A stretch of DNA of 15,559 nucleotides, taken from assembly GCA_046152925.1 (NCBI GenBank), contig JBJXFX010000053.1, positions 1 through 15,559 on the forward strand, in the 5' to 3' direction. The stretch's first letter is position 1, and every line of letters starts with the position of its first letter. Under the pieces are notes generated by a model. That model did not search any database. It was not told the DNA's origin and was given only the letters and a program-made list of their open reading frames with translations. This document shows positions 6,254-14,104 of this stretch, piece by piece. A program made the translations under genes and the position numbers. This DNA comes from CAMAUF01 sp046152925. GTDB lineage: Bacteria > Chloroflexota > Dehalococcoidia > Tepidiformales > Tepidiformaceae.

Positions 6254-6924
6254 AGGCGATCGCCAACACACCCACACCCTGGCTTCGGGCCGTGGTCTTC
6301 GACCTCGACGAGGCGCTGCTCGACCGCTCGCGTGCGTGGCGGTACGCGCTCGAACAGGCGGTCCTCGTCGTCACAGGTCAGCGCGTAGATGCACGCGCCA
6401 TCGAGGCGGAATACCGGACGCGGCCGTGGCGCCATGCCCTTAGCGTGGTGGTCGCGGACACGAAGGATCTCGGCCGCTGCGAGGAGGTCTGCCGCGACAT
6501 GTACGCCCGCAGCGCGATGAAGCACCTGCTCGTGCACGACGGCCTTGGGATGGCGCTCGACAGCCTTCGCGGCGCCCGGATCGACATGTGCGCGGTCTCG
6601 CGGGAGCCGCACCGTATCGCCCTTACGCAGATGGAATCGACGGGCCTGGATCGATTCTTGGGCGTCCTCGCTGCGACACCAGCGGGCGAGGCGTGGGACG
6701 CGGGGGAGCGGATTGCGCACTGCCTCACGTTCCTCGACAGGCCCGCGGCAGTGGCTGCCTTCGTCTCAGGCGACCTCGGCGATATCGGCGCAGCGGTCCG
6801 GCTTGGGCTGCACGCCGCGGTCGCTGGCTGGACCGGCGCCGAATCGATGCGCCAACCGACCCTCAGCCACCCCCGCGAATTAGCCGGACTGGCCAGGTTG
6901 CTCGGCGGGCCGGAGCGACGTTAA
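6250..6924 (+). CDS. HAD-superfamily hydrolase-like protein with altered motifs
   Basis: A 224-residue HAD-like protein. Motif I reads VVFDLDEALLD (D18, D20), with E-A where phosphatases usually have G-T. Motif II is probably the serine in CAVSREP (S117), and motif IV is VSGDLGDIG (D175, D178). I cannot find the usual motif III lysine; R154 in DAGERIAH lies in about the right place. A helical cap lies between residues 25 and 95. It may be a phosphatase with divergent chemistry or a non-catalytic member. It starts with GTG in a 4-nt overlap with the nucleotidyltransferase, so they likely act on related substrates. Its TAA overlaps the stop codon of the convergent zinc-ribbon gene. Confidence 0.75.
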   Translation: MKAIANTPTPWLRAVVFDLDEALLDRSRAWRYALEQAVLVVTGQRVDARAIEAEYRTRPWRHALSVVVADTKDLGRCEEVCRDMYARSAMKHLLVHDGLGMALDSLRGARIDMCAVSREPHRIALTQMESTGLDRFLGVLAATPAGEAWDAGERIAHCLTFLDRPAAVAAFVSGDLGDIGAAVRLGLHAAVAGWTGAESMRQPTLSHPRELAGLARLLGGPERR

Positions 6925-7031
6925 GCGACCTTCGGTTCGACGAGCTGGTGGCAGCCGGGGCAGAATGTGCGCGGCCGCGCCGAGAGGAAGCGAAGTTCGC
7001 AGGATGGACAGGCGACGATCTTCCGGATCAT
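6921..7031 (-). CDS. 36-residue zinc-ribbon protein
   Basis: A very small protein, MIRKIVACPSCELRF followed by a basic loop and FCPGCHQLVEPKVA. Two CxxC knuckles (C8/C11 and C24/C27) are separated by 12 residues, the classic single zinc-ribbon layout. Such miniature ribbons bind zinc and often nucleic acid or a protein partner; the specific role is unknown. The ATG at 7031 has AGAGG 7 nt upstream. An in-frame TTG at 7133 would add a 34-residue extension without family features, so it is not preferred. The gene is convergent with the HAD-like gene, sharing the TTAA tetranucleotide for both stops, and divergent from shc. Confidence 0.6.
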   Translation of the reverse strand: MIRKIVACPSCELRFLSARPRTFCPGCHQLVEPKVA

Positions 7032-7296
7032 GGGTTGCCTCTTCACGTATGGATCGATAGGTATCGTCTCTGGCGTGAGCGAGGCGTGGTAGGGGCGATC
7101 TCCGCATATTCGCCACTTGAGACATAGACCCAAACTATCTATCTAAAGTCTTTTGTTACCGGCTCGTTACGACCGTTTGAGGTCACTCGACAGAGTGCGT
7201 CACCGCCTCTCTACTCACGGGCCGCCCAAGCTCTACCGGTGGACGGCCCACTTGGTGCACAATCTGCGACCAACGCCGCCAGTCGCGGAGGGTTCG

Positions 7297-9270
7297 ATGG
7301 CCGACACCCTGACTCGCACGCTAGCCACACCCGCCGGACTCCGGCGGCCGCGGATCTTCGAACTCGACCAGAGCATCGAGCGTGCTGCCACGCACCTGCT
7401 CAGCCTGCAGGACGACGATGGCTACTGGTGGGCCGAGCTTGAGTCGAACGTCACGATGGCCTCGGAGCACCTGCTGCTCGAACACTTTCTCGGCATCGGC
7501 GACGCGAACCGCTGGGCACAGCTTTGCCGCTACCTTCTCCAGCAACAGCGCGACGACGGCTCGTGGGCTGTCTACTTCGGGGGGCCTGGCGACGTTAGTG
7601 TCACGATCGAGGGCTACTTCGCCCTCAAGCTCGCCGGGACCGACCCGAGCCGTCCGGAGATGGCGCGGGCTCGCGAGTTCATCCTGGCGCACGGCGGCAT
7701 CGGCGCGACGCGGATCTTCACGAAGCTCTGGCTCGCGCTTTTTGGTCAGTTCGAGTGGGACGCCCTTCCAGCCATGCCGCCCGAAGTGATCCTCCTGCCC
7801 GAGCGCTCGCCCTTCACCATCTACGAATTCGCGTCGTGGGCACGTGCGACCATCGTGGCGATCCTCGTGGTCTGGGCGCACCGTCCCGTGGTCACGATCC
7901 CAGAGAGCCGCGGCGTGCCCGAACTTTACGTCGACCCTGAGCATCGCTGCCGGATCGCGTTCCGGCGCGACGAGCGGCCGCTGAGCTGGCGGAACGGCTT
8001 CCTGGCGGCTGACCGGGTCCTGCGCGCGCACGAGCGGCTTCCCTGGAAGCCCCTCCGCAAGCGGGCGCTCCACGCCTGTGAACGCTGGCTTGTCGAGCAC
8101 CAAGAGGCCGACGGCTCTTGGGGCGGGATCCAGCCGCCGTGGGTCTACTCGCTGATCGCGCTCAAATGCCAAGGCTACGCCAACGACCACCCGGTCATGG
8201 CGAAGGGCATCCACGGGCTCCTGCACGACTTCGCCGTCCACCGAAACGGCACGTTTACGGTCCAGCCCTGCCTTTCGCCCATTTGGGACACCTGTCTCGC
8301 AATCACGGGCCTGCGCGAAGCCGGGGTCCCCGCCGATGACCCGCGCCTCGTCCGCGCCGGTGAGTGGCTGCTCGCGAAGGAGGTCCACCAGCCCGGCGAC
8401 TGGGGCGCGAAGGTGAAGGGCGTCGAACCCGGCGGCTGGGCCTTCGAATTCGCAAACGACTGGTACCCCGACACCGACGACACGGCCGAGGTGCTGATTG
8501 CGCTCCGGCTGCTGCGGCTCGACGGCGCCGGGCCCGCCGTGGACCGCGCCCGCGCCTGGCTGGTGGCGATGCAGTCGCGGAACGGCGGATGGGGCGCATT
8601 CGATAAAGACAACGACCGTCAGTTCGTCACCAAGATCCCGTTCGCCGACTTCGGCGCCACCCTCGACCCACCGACCGAGGACGTGACGGCACACGTCATC
8701 GAATGGCTGCTGCTCGATGGGGTCCCAGGGGATGACCCGGCCGTGGCCCGCGGTCTCGAATACTTGCGCCGCACACAGCAACCCGACGGCAGTTGGTGGG
8801 GCCGTTGGGGCGTGAACTACGTCTACGGCCTCGGCGCTGCCGTCCCGGCCCTCGTGGCCGCAGGAGAGGACACGAAGGGGCCAATCGTCAGGCGCGCGGT
8901 CGCCTGGCTCGAACGTCACCAAAACCCGGACGGCGGGTGGGGCGAATCCTGCGCTTCCTACGACGACCCCGCCCTCGCTGGCATTGGCCCGAGCACGCCG
9001 TCTCAGACCGCCTGGGCCGTGCTCGCCCTCCTCGCCGCCGGCGAGGTGGCCAGCGTCGCCACCGAACGCGGCGTCCGCTACCTCGTCGCGACGCTCCGGA
9101 AGGACGGCAGTTGGGACGAGCCGGAGTTCACGGGCACCGGCTTCCCACGCGATTTCATGCTCAACTACCACCTCTACCGGCAGTACTGGCCGCTTTGGGC
9201 CCTCGGCCGCTACCGCCGCCTCGTCGACGGCAACCCCATCCATGAACCGGGAAGCGACCCGTGGTCGTGA
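7297..9270 (+). CDS. shc: Squalene-hopene cyclase
   Basis: A 657-residue class II triterpene cyclase that converts squalene to hopene/hopanol on the cytoplasmic membrane, the entry to hopanoid lipids. The protonating motif is DTDDT (residues 392-396, in WYPDTDDTAEV). QW repeats are visible as QQRDDGSW (83-90), QEADGSW (269-275), QSRNGGW (426-432), QQPDGSW (494-500) and QNPDGGW (542-548), with a final LRKDGSW near 600. QPCLSPIWDT (323-332) and GPSTPSQTAWA (564-574) are also characteristic of the family. The ATG at 7297 has GGAGGG 4 nt upstream; a longer in-frame extension from 7153 is not supported. Length is normal. Its stop codon overlaps the start of the HpnC-like gene, forming a squalene/hopanoid operon. 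Confidence 0.97.
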   Translation: MADTLTRTLATPAGLRRPRIFELDQSIERAATHLLSLQDDDGYWWAELESNVTMASEHLLLEHFLGIGDANRWAQLCRYLLQQQRDDGSWAVYFGGPGDVSVTIEGYFALKLAGTDPSRPEMARAREFILAHGGIGATRIFTKLWLALFGQFEWDALPAMPPEVILLPERSPFTIYEFASWARATIVAILVVWAHRPVVTIPESRGVPELYVDPEHRCRIAFRRDERPLSWRNGFLAADRVLRAHERLPWKPLRKRALHACERWLVEHQEADGSWGGIQPPWVYSLIALKCQGYANDHPVMAKGIHGLLHDFAVHRNGTFTVQPCLSPIWDTCLAITGLREAGVPADDPRLVRAGEWLLAKEVHQPGDWGAKVKGVEPGGWAFEFANDWYPDTDDTAEVLIALRLLRLDGAGPAVDRARAWLVAMQSRNGGWGAFDKDNDRQFVTKIPFADFGATLDPPTEDVTAHVIEWLLLDGVPGDDPAVARGLEYLRRTQQPDGSWWGRWGVNYVYGLGAAVPALVAAGEDTKGPIVRRAVAWLERHQNPDGGWGESCASYDDPALAGIGPSTPSQTAWAVLALLAAGEVASVATERGVRYLVATLRKDGSWDEPEFTGTGFPRDFMLNYHLYRQYWPLWALGRYRRLVDGNPIHEPGSDPWS

Positions 9271-10142
9271 GCGCGCAGGCTGGCGCGGGTGGGCCATCAC
9301 TCGTCGAGAGCGACGCCTGGTGCGCTGCCTATGCCAAGGCGCACCAGGAGAACTTCACGGTCATCTCGTGGGTGTTGCCCGCGGCGCTGCGGCCCCACTT
9401 CGCATCGCTCTACTCGTTCTGCCGTTGGACGGATGACCTCGGCGACGAGGCGGAAGGCGACCGCCTTGCGCTCCTGGACGCCTGGGAGCGCGACCTCGTC
9501 CGTTCCTACGAGGGCATCCGCGACCAGTCGCTCCTCGTCGCACTCGGCCGGACGATCGACCAGTTCAAGATCCCGCCGGAGCCTTTCCTGAAGCTCATCG
9601 AAGCCAACCGGATGGACCAGCGCATCACCCGGTTCCCGACGTACGCGGACCTGCTCCGCTACTGCGAGCACTCCGCGACGCCCGTCGGCCGGATGGTGCT
9701 CTACGTGCTCGGCTATCGCGACCCCGAGCGCCAGGCTCTCTCCGACGCGACCTGCAGCGGGCTTCAACTCGCCAACTTCTGGCAAGACGTCAGCGTCGAT
9801 TGGGCGAAGGGCCGGGTCTACATCCCGCAGGAGGACCTCGCCCGCTTCGGCGTCAGCGAAGCGGACATCGCCGCAGGCCGCCCCACCCCGGATTTCCGGC
9901 GCCTCATGGTGTTGGAAGTCGAGCGCGCGCGGGCACTGTTTGCCACGGGCGCGAAGCTCGATCGACTCGTCGACCGGCGGGCGCGGGCCGATGTGCGCCT
10001 CTTCAGGCTCGGCGGCGAAGCGACCTTGGACGCGATTACCGCGGCGCGCTACGACGTGCTCAGCGCGCGGCCACGGGTGCCGAAGACCAAGAAGGCCTGG
10101 ATGGCGGCCACCAGCGGTCTCCGGATGAAGTTGGGAGTGTAG
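9261..10142 (+). CDS. hpnC: Squalene/phytoene synthase family protein, HpnC-like
   Basis: A 293-residue trans-isoprenyl diphosphate synthase. The two Mg-diphosphate binding motifs are DDLGDE (58-63) and QLANFWQDVSVD (169-180), and the stretch ENFTVISWVLPAALRPHFAS with LYSFCRWTDD is typical of HpnC. In the HpnCDE route HpnC converts presqualene diphosphate to hydroxysqualene, after HpnD makes presqualene diphosphate and before HpnE reduces it to squalene. Neither HpnD nor HpnE lies in the window, so they must be elsewhere or this enzyme acts differently. Start choice: GTG 9261 has GGGAAG 6 nt upstream, while GTG 9267 gives a GTGA overlap with the shc stop; both are plausible. The pairing with shc supports squalene supply for hopanoids. 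Confidence 0.88.
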   Translation: MVVSAQAGAGGPSLVESDAWCAAYAKAHQENFTVISWVLPAALRPHFASLYSFCRWTDDLGDEAEGDRLALLDAWERDLVRSYEGIRDQSLLVALGRTIDQFKIPPEPFLKLIEANRMDQRITRFPTYADLLRYCEHSATPVGRMVLYVLGYRDPERQALSDATCSGLQLANFWQDVSVDWAKGRVYIPQEDLARFGVSEADIAAGRPTPDFRRLMVLEVERARALFATGAKLDRLVDRRARADVRLFRLGGEATLDAITAARYDVLSARPRVPKTKKAWMAATSGLRMKLGV

Positions 10143-10202
10143 CGGCGCCGGTCCTTCGCCGCCCGATGATTCACGCCGGTCGAACCTGGCGCCGGGCACA
10201 TG

Positions 10203-10208
10203 TAGGAT
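10203..10208 (+). promoter_or_regulatory. Possible -10 box (TAGGAT) for the carboxylase gene
   Basis: TAGGAT lies in the 126-bp gap between the HpnC-like gene and the carboxylase. It would give a leader of about 54 nt that ends with a GAGGA ribosome-binding-like sequence about 10 nt before the ATG. No good -35 is seen. The same hexamer precedes the DUF5678-like gene. Confidence 0.3.
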
Positions 10209-10268
10209 GGGCCGCCGAGCCGCGGGGCGGAGCACGCCACCGCCGACACAGAACGAGGACTCCCGCCG

Positions 10269-13200
10269 ATGCCCGTCACCAGCCTCCTGATCGCCAACCG
10301 CGGCGAGATCGCCATCCGTGTCATCCGCGCCGCCGCCGAGCTCGGCATCCGCACGGTCGCGGTCTACTCCGAAGATGACGCGGACTCGCTCCACACGCGG
10401 AAAGCCGACGACGCACGGGCACTTTCGGGGACCGGCGTCCCGGCCTACCTCGATATCGAACGGATCATCGCGGTCGCCAAAGAGGCCGGCTGCGACGCCA
10501 TCCACCCCGGCTACGGCTTTCTCTCGGAGAACGCCGCCTTTGCCGCGCGCTGCCTCGCCGAGGGCCTCACCTTCGTCGGGCCGCGACCCGAGGTCTTGGA
10601 CCTCTTCGGCGACAAGGTCAAAGCCCGGCACCTCGCGACCGAGGCCGGCGTCCCGGTCATCGAGGGCACCGCAACCGCCGTCGACCTTGCGGGCGCGCGG
10701 GCCTTTTTCGCTGGGCTCGGGCCCGGCGCGGCGCTTATGCTCAAGGCCGTGGCGGGCGGCGGCGGGCGCGGTTCGCGCGCCGTCGAAGCAGGCGACGACC
10801 TCGAAGCCGCTTTTACGCGCTGCTCTTCCGAAGCCCAGTCGGCGTTCGGGAACGGTGCCCTCTATGCCGAGCGGTACATCCGGCGGGCCCGCCACATCGA
10901 AGTCCAGGTCATTGGCGATGGTTCGGGCGCGGTCAGTCACCTCTGGGAGCGTGAGTGCAGCCTCCAACGCCGCTTCCAGAAGATCGTCGAAGTCGCGCCC
11001 AGCCCGGGATTGCCGGGTGGCCTGCGCCAGCGCCTCACGGCCGCGGCCGTGCGCATGGCCGAGGCGGCGCGCTACAACAACCTCGGCACGTTCGAGTTTC
11101 TCATCGACGCGGACCACGTCAGCGACGACGCGCCATTCTGGTTCATCGAAACCAACGCCCGTCTCCAGGTCGAACATACGGTCACCGAAGAGGTCCTCGG
11201 TCTCGATCTCGTCCGCATCCAGCTCGAACTCGCGGCCGGCAAGACGTTGGCACAACTCGGACTGCTTCAGGCCAACGTCCCGAGCCCGCGTGGCTTCGCG
11301 ATTCAGGCGCGCGTGAACATGGAACGGATGATGCCCGATGGCTCGACGCGGCCCGCTGGGGGCACGATCACGGCGTTCGAGGCGCCGTCTGGTGCGGGCC
11401 TGCGGACTGACACCTTCGGCTACGCCGGCTACAAGACGAGCCCTCGCTTCGACTCCCTGCTCGCGAAAGTCATCGCCTACACGCCGTCGAACACCTTCGC
11501 CGACGTGGTCGCGAAGGCGTACCGCGCCCTTGCTGAGTTCCGGGTCGAAGGCGTCGGTACCAACATCAGCTTCCTGCAGACCCTCTTCCAGCACCCAGAT
11601 GTCCGGGCCGGCACCGTCTACACCAAGTTTGTCGAGGAGAACCTCGCGACGCTCGCCGCGGAAGTCGAGCACCGCGAGCTCTACGTGCGCACAGCCAGCC
11701 CAGCCGTGCCCGCGGCCCCGGAGGCGCCGGGCGGCCCGAAGCTCGCGGGTGTCCGGTTGCAAACCCGCGACCCGCTCGCTGTGCTCGACTTCGGAAAGAG
11801 TGTCTCCGACGTGGAGCGGACCTCCGACCCAGCGGCCGAACCCATGCCCTCGGCTGCGGCGAGCCCCGACAGCGCCATCGCCGTGGGCGCCCCGATTCAG
11901 GGCACCATCGTTTCGATCGATGTCGAGGCCGGCGACCGCGTCCGCCAGGGCCGTCAACTGCTGGTCATGGACGCGATGAAGATGGAGCACGTCATCTCCG
12001 CGACCCTGAGTGGCATCGTGCGCCAGGTTACGGTCGCGGTCGGAGACGCGGTCTACGACGGCCACCCGCTCGTTTACATCGAACCAGCGGAGGTCGAGGA
12101 AGGCGACGACGCGGATGCCGCCGCCGTCGACCTCGACTACATCCGGCCGGACCTCAAGCTGATCCATGACCGCCACGCACTCACGCTCGATGCATCCCGG
12201 CCCGACGCCGTCGCGCGCCGCCGCAAGACGGGCCAGCGCACCGCCCGCGAGAACATCGACGACCTCTGCGACCCTGGAAGCTTCCACGAACACGGCGGCC
12301 TCGTCGTCACGCCCGGCACGGGTCTGCCGATGGACGAGGCGATCCGCAAGTTCCCGACCGATGGCATGATCACGGGCGTCGGCTCGGTGAACGGCGCCCT
12401 CTTCCCGGAGGATGACTGCCGCGCGGTCGTGCTCTCGTACGACTACACGGTCCTCGCGGGGACGCAGGGCACGGTGAACCACCCGAAGACGGACCGGATG
12501 CTCGACCTCGCCGAGAGGTGGCGCTTGCCCGTCTTGTTCTACACCGAAGGTGGCGGCGGCCGCGCCGGCACAGGCGGCCGCCGACCAGGCGGCGGAGCCA
12601 TCGCGGGCGAAGCCTCCGACTTCGCTGGGCGCCCGCTCGATACGCCGACCTTCTCCACCATGGGGCGGCTCAGCGGACTTGTGCCGATGATCGGGATCAA
12701 CTCGGGGTACTGCTTCGCGGGCAACGCCAGCCTCCTCGGGATGTGCGATGTCATCATCGCGACCGCGAACTCGAACATCGGCATGGGTGGCCCCGCAATG
12801 ATCGAAGGCGGCGGCCTCGGCGTCTTCGCCCCGACCGAGGTGGGCCCGATGTCGATTCAAGTGCCGAACGGCGTCGTCGATATCGCCGTCGCCGACGAGG
12901 CAGAGGCCACGGCCGCCGCCCGCCAGTACCTCTCGTACTTCCAGGGCGACGTCAAGGTCTGGGGCGCGCCGGACCAGCGGTTGCTCCGTCAGGCCATCCC
13001 CGAGAACCGCCTGCGGATGTACGACGTCCGCCGGGTGATCGAGGGCCTCGCGGACCACGGGTCAGTGCTGGAAGTGCGGCGGGGCTTCGGACTCGGCATG
13101 GTGACCGCGTTCATCCGGATCCAGGGCCGGCCGATTGGCGTCATCGCCAACAACCCGGCCCACCTCGCCGGCGCCGTCGATACCGATGGCTCGGACAAGG

Positions 13201-13739
13201 CCGCCCGCTTCATGCAACTGCTCGACGCCTTCGATATCCCGCTGCTCGTGCTCTGCGACACGCCGGGGATGATGGTCGGCCCGGAGGTCGAGAAGACCGC
13301 GCTCGTCCGCCATTGCAGCAGGCTTTTCGTTACTGGCGCGAACCTGACCATCCCGCACTTCACGGTCGTGCTGCGAAAGGCGTATGGCCTCGGCGCGCAG
13401 GCGATGGCGGGCGGCAGCTTCAAGCAGCCGTTCTTCGCCGTCGCCTGGCCAACGGGCGAATTCGGCGGCATGGGCCTCGAAGGTCAGGTGAAGCTGGGCT
13501 ACCGGAACGAACTGGCCGCAATCGAAGACCCGCAAGAGCGCCTCAAGCGGTACACGCACCTCGTCGACCGCGCCTACGAGCGCAGCAAGGCGATCCACCA
13601 GGGCGTCTCGTTCGGCGTAGACGACGTGATCGACCCCGCAGACACCCGGGCCTGGCTGCTCAACGGCCTTCGCTCGGTGGTCCGGACGTCGTGGCGGTCG
13701 GGGCATTCGAAGAAGCGCCGCAACGTCGACACCTGGTAA
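10269..13739 (+). CDS. Single-chain biotin-dependent acyl-CoA carboxylase (LCC-like)
   Basis: An 1156-residue protein uniting all three acyl-CoA carboxylase functions, forming malonyl-CoA-type products from acyl-CoA, bicarbonate and ATP. Biotin carboxylase covers about residues 1-455: IANRGEIAIR, HPGYGFLSEN, the ATP-grasp KAVAGGGGRGS (159-169), HIEVQVIGD (209-217), ERECSLQRR (227-235), ETNARLQVEHTVTE (294-307). A Pro/Ala-rich linker leads to a biotin carrier domain (about 535-610) with VMDAMKMEH, biotinyl lysine K571. The carboxyltransferase (about 640-1130) has N-lobe RKTGQRTARENIDDL and GGGGRAGTGG and C-lobe GFGLGMVTAF, DTPGMMVGPEVE and AWPTGEFGGMGLEG. This order and length match the homohexameric long-chain acyl-CoA carboxylase type described in mycobacteria rather than two-subunit AccA3/PccB enzymes. 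ATG at 10269 has GAGGA upstream. Acyl-chain preference cannot be read from sequence. Confidence 0.93.
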   Translation: MPVTSLLIANRGEIAIRVIRAAAELGIRTVAVYSEDDADSLHTRKADDARALSGTGVPAYLDIERIIAVAKEAGCDAIHPGYGFLSENAAFAARCLAEGLTFVGPRPEVLDLFGDKVKARHLATEAGVPVIEGTATAVDLAGARAFFAGLGPGAALMLKAVAGGGGRGSRAVEAGDDLEAAFTRCSSEAQSAFGNGALYAERYIRRARHIEVQVIGDGSGAVSHLWERECSLQRRFQKIVEVAPSPGLPGGLRQRLTAAAVRMAEAARYNNLGTFEFLIDADHVSDDAPFWFIETNARLQVEHTVTEEVLGLDLVRIQLELAAGKTLAQLGLLQANVPSPRGFAIQARVNMERMMPDGSTRPAGGTITAFEAPSGAGLRTDTFGYAGYKTSPRFDSLLAKVIAYTPSNTFADVVAKAYRALAEFRVEGVGTNISFLQTLFQHPDVRAGTVYTKFVEENLATLAAEVEHRELYVRTASPAVPAAPEAPGGPKLAGVRLQTRDPLAVLDFGKSVSDVERTSDPAAEPMPSAAASPDSAIAVGAPIQGTIVSIDVEAGDRVRQGRQLLVMDAMKMEHVISATLSGIVRQVTVAVGDAVYDGHPLVYIEPAEVEEGDDADAAAVDLDYIRPDLKLIHDRHALTLDASRPDAVARRRKTGQRTARENIDDLCDPGSFHEHGGLVVTPGTGLPMDEAIRKFPTDGMITGVGSVNGALFPEDDCRAVVLSYDYTVLAGTQGTVNHPKTDRMLDLAERWRLPVLFYTEGGGGRAGTGGRRPGGGAIAGEASDFAGRPLDTPTFSTMGRLSGLVPMIGINSGYCFAGNASLLGMCDVIIATANSNIGMGGPAMIEGGGLGVFAPTEVGPMSIQVPNGVVDIAVADEAEATAAARQYLSYFQGDVKVWGAPDQRLLRQAIPENRLRMYDVRRVIEGLADHGSVLEVRRGFGLGMVTAFIRIQGRPIGVIANNPAHLAGAVDTDGSDKAARFMQLLDAFDIPLLVLCDTPGMMVGPEVEKTALVRHCSRLFVTGANLTIPHFTVVLRKAYGLGAQAMAGGSFKQPFFAVAWPTGEFGGMGLEGQVKLGYRNELAAIEDPQERLKRYTHLVDRAYERSKAIHQGVSFGVDDVIDPADTRAWLLNGLRSVVRTSWRSGHSKKRRNVDTW

Positions 13740-13756
13740 GCGCACGGGAGATTCGC

Positions 13757-13762
13757 TAGGAT
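13757..13762 (+). promoter_or_regulatory. Candidate -10 (TAGGAT) for a leaderless start
   Basis: TAGGAT is followed by CACCGT and then the ATG at 13769, the same 6-nt distance as at the MobA-like gene. There is no Shine-Dalgarno in the interval. No clear -35 is visible, since the position falls on the end of the carboxylase gene. Confidence 0.4.
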
Positions 13763-13768
13763 CACCGT

Positions 13769-14104
13769 ATGCCGACATCCCCGGCCGGCGAAATCCCCGC
13801 GTACGCACGCGACCTCCCAGAGCCCTGGAATGCCTGGACCAACGCCCAATGGGACGAGTTCTGGGGCGACCCGCAGGAAGCCCTCCGCCGCAAACAGGCG
13901 TCCGACGCAAACATGGTCATCGCCGGAAGCAAGTGCACCTTTGACAAGTACCCTGACTGCTGGGTCGCCGTCTTTGAGGGCCGTGTCGTGGCGACCGCGC
14001 CCACGTCGACGGAAGTCTATGGGGAGATCAAGCGGCTCGGGATTGACCGGGGTATCACCGCTGTGCTCGACACCTTTCGCGGCGTTCGCCGCCAGCGCGC
14101 GTGA
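13769..14104 (+). CDS. DUF5678-like small protein
   Basis: A 111-residue soluble protein. The first half (PEPWNAWTNAQWDEFWGDPQ) is Trp-rich. The second half (about 61-95, YPDCWVAVFEGRVVATAPTS followed by an EIKRLG helix) has the beta-hairpin 'W-V-A-V-x-x-G-R-V-V-A' pattern that I associate with DUF5678 domains; this is recognition by pattern, not a search. No enzyme motif is visible. The ATG follows a TAGGAT box by 6 nt. Its TGA overlaps the GTG of the retropepsin-like gene (GTGA), so the two proteins are probably made together and may interact. Confidence 0.7.
   Translation: MPTSPAGEIPAYARDLPEPWNAWTNAQWDEFWGDPQEALRRKQASDANMVIAGSKCTFDKYPDCWVAVFEGRVVATAPTSTEVYGEIKRLGIDRGITAVLDTFRGVRRQRA

Noticed and set aside
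7153..7296. N-terminal extension of shc by 48 codons
   Set aside because: The extension is Arg-rich and not like the family; GGAGGG placed before the ATG at 7297 gives a normal-length enzyme.
7032..7296. Regulatory RNA or riboswitch before shc
   Set aside because: Only a short CGATA-GG-TATCG palindrome and AT-rich CTATCTATCTAAAG are seen; nothing resembles a known riboswitch core and no convincing promoter is evident.
7321..9300. A 659-codon minus-strand frame opposite shc
   Set aside because: The plus strand encodes a complete squalene-hopene cyclase; the antisense product is Arg/Asp/Gly/Ala-rich low-complexity sequence with no motifs.
9297..13058. A 1253-codon open frame on the minus strand across the carboxylase and HpnC-like genes
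   Set aside because: It lies antisense to proteins with full sets of conserved motifs, has no recognisable domain and reflects the scarcity of stop codons in GC-rich DNA.
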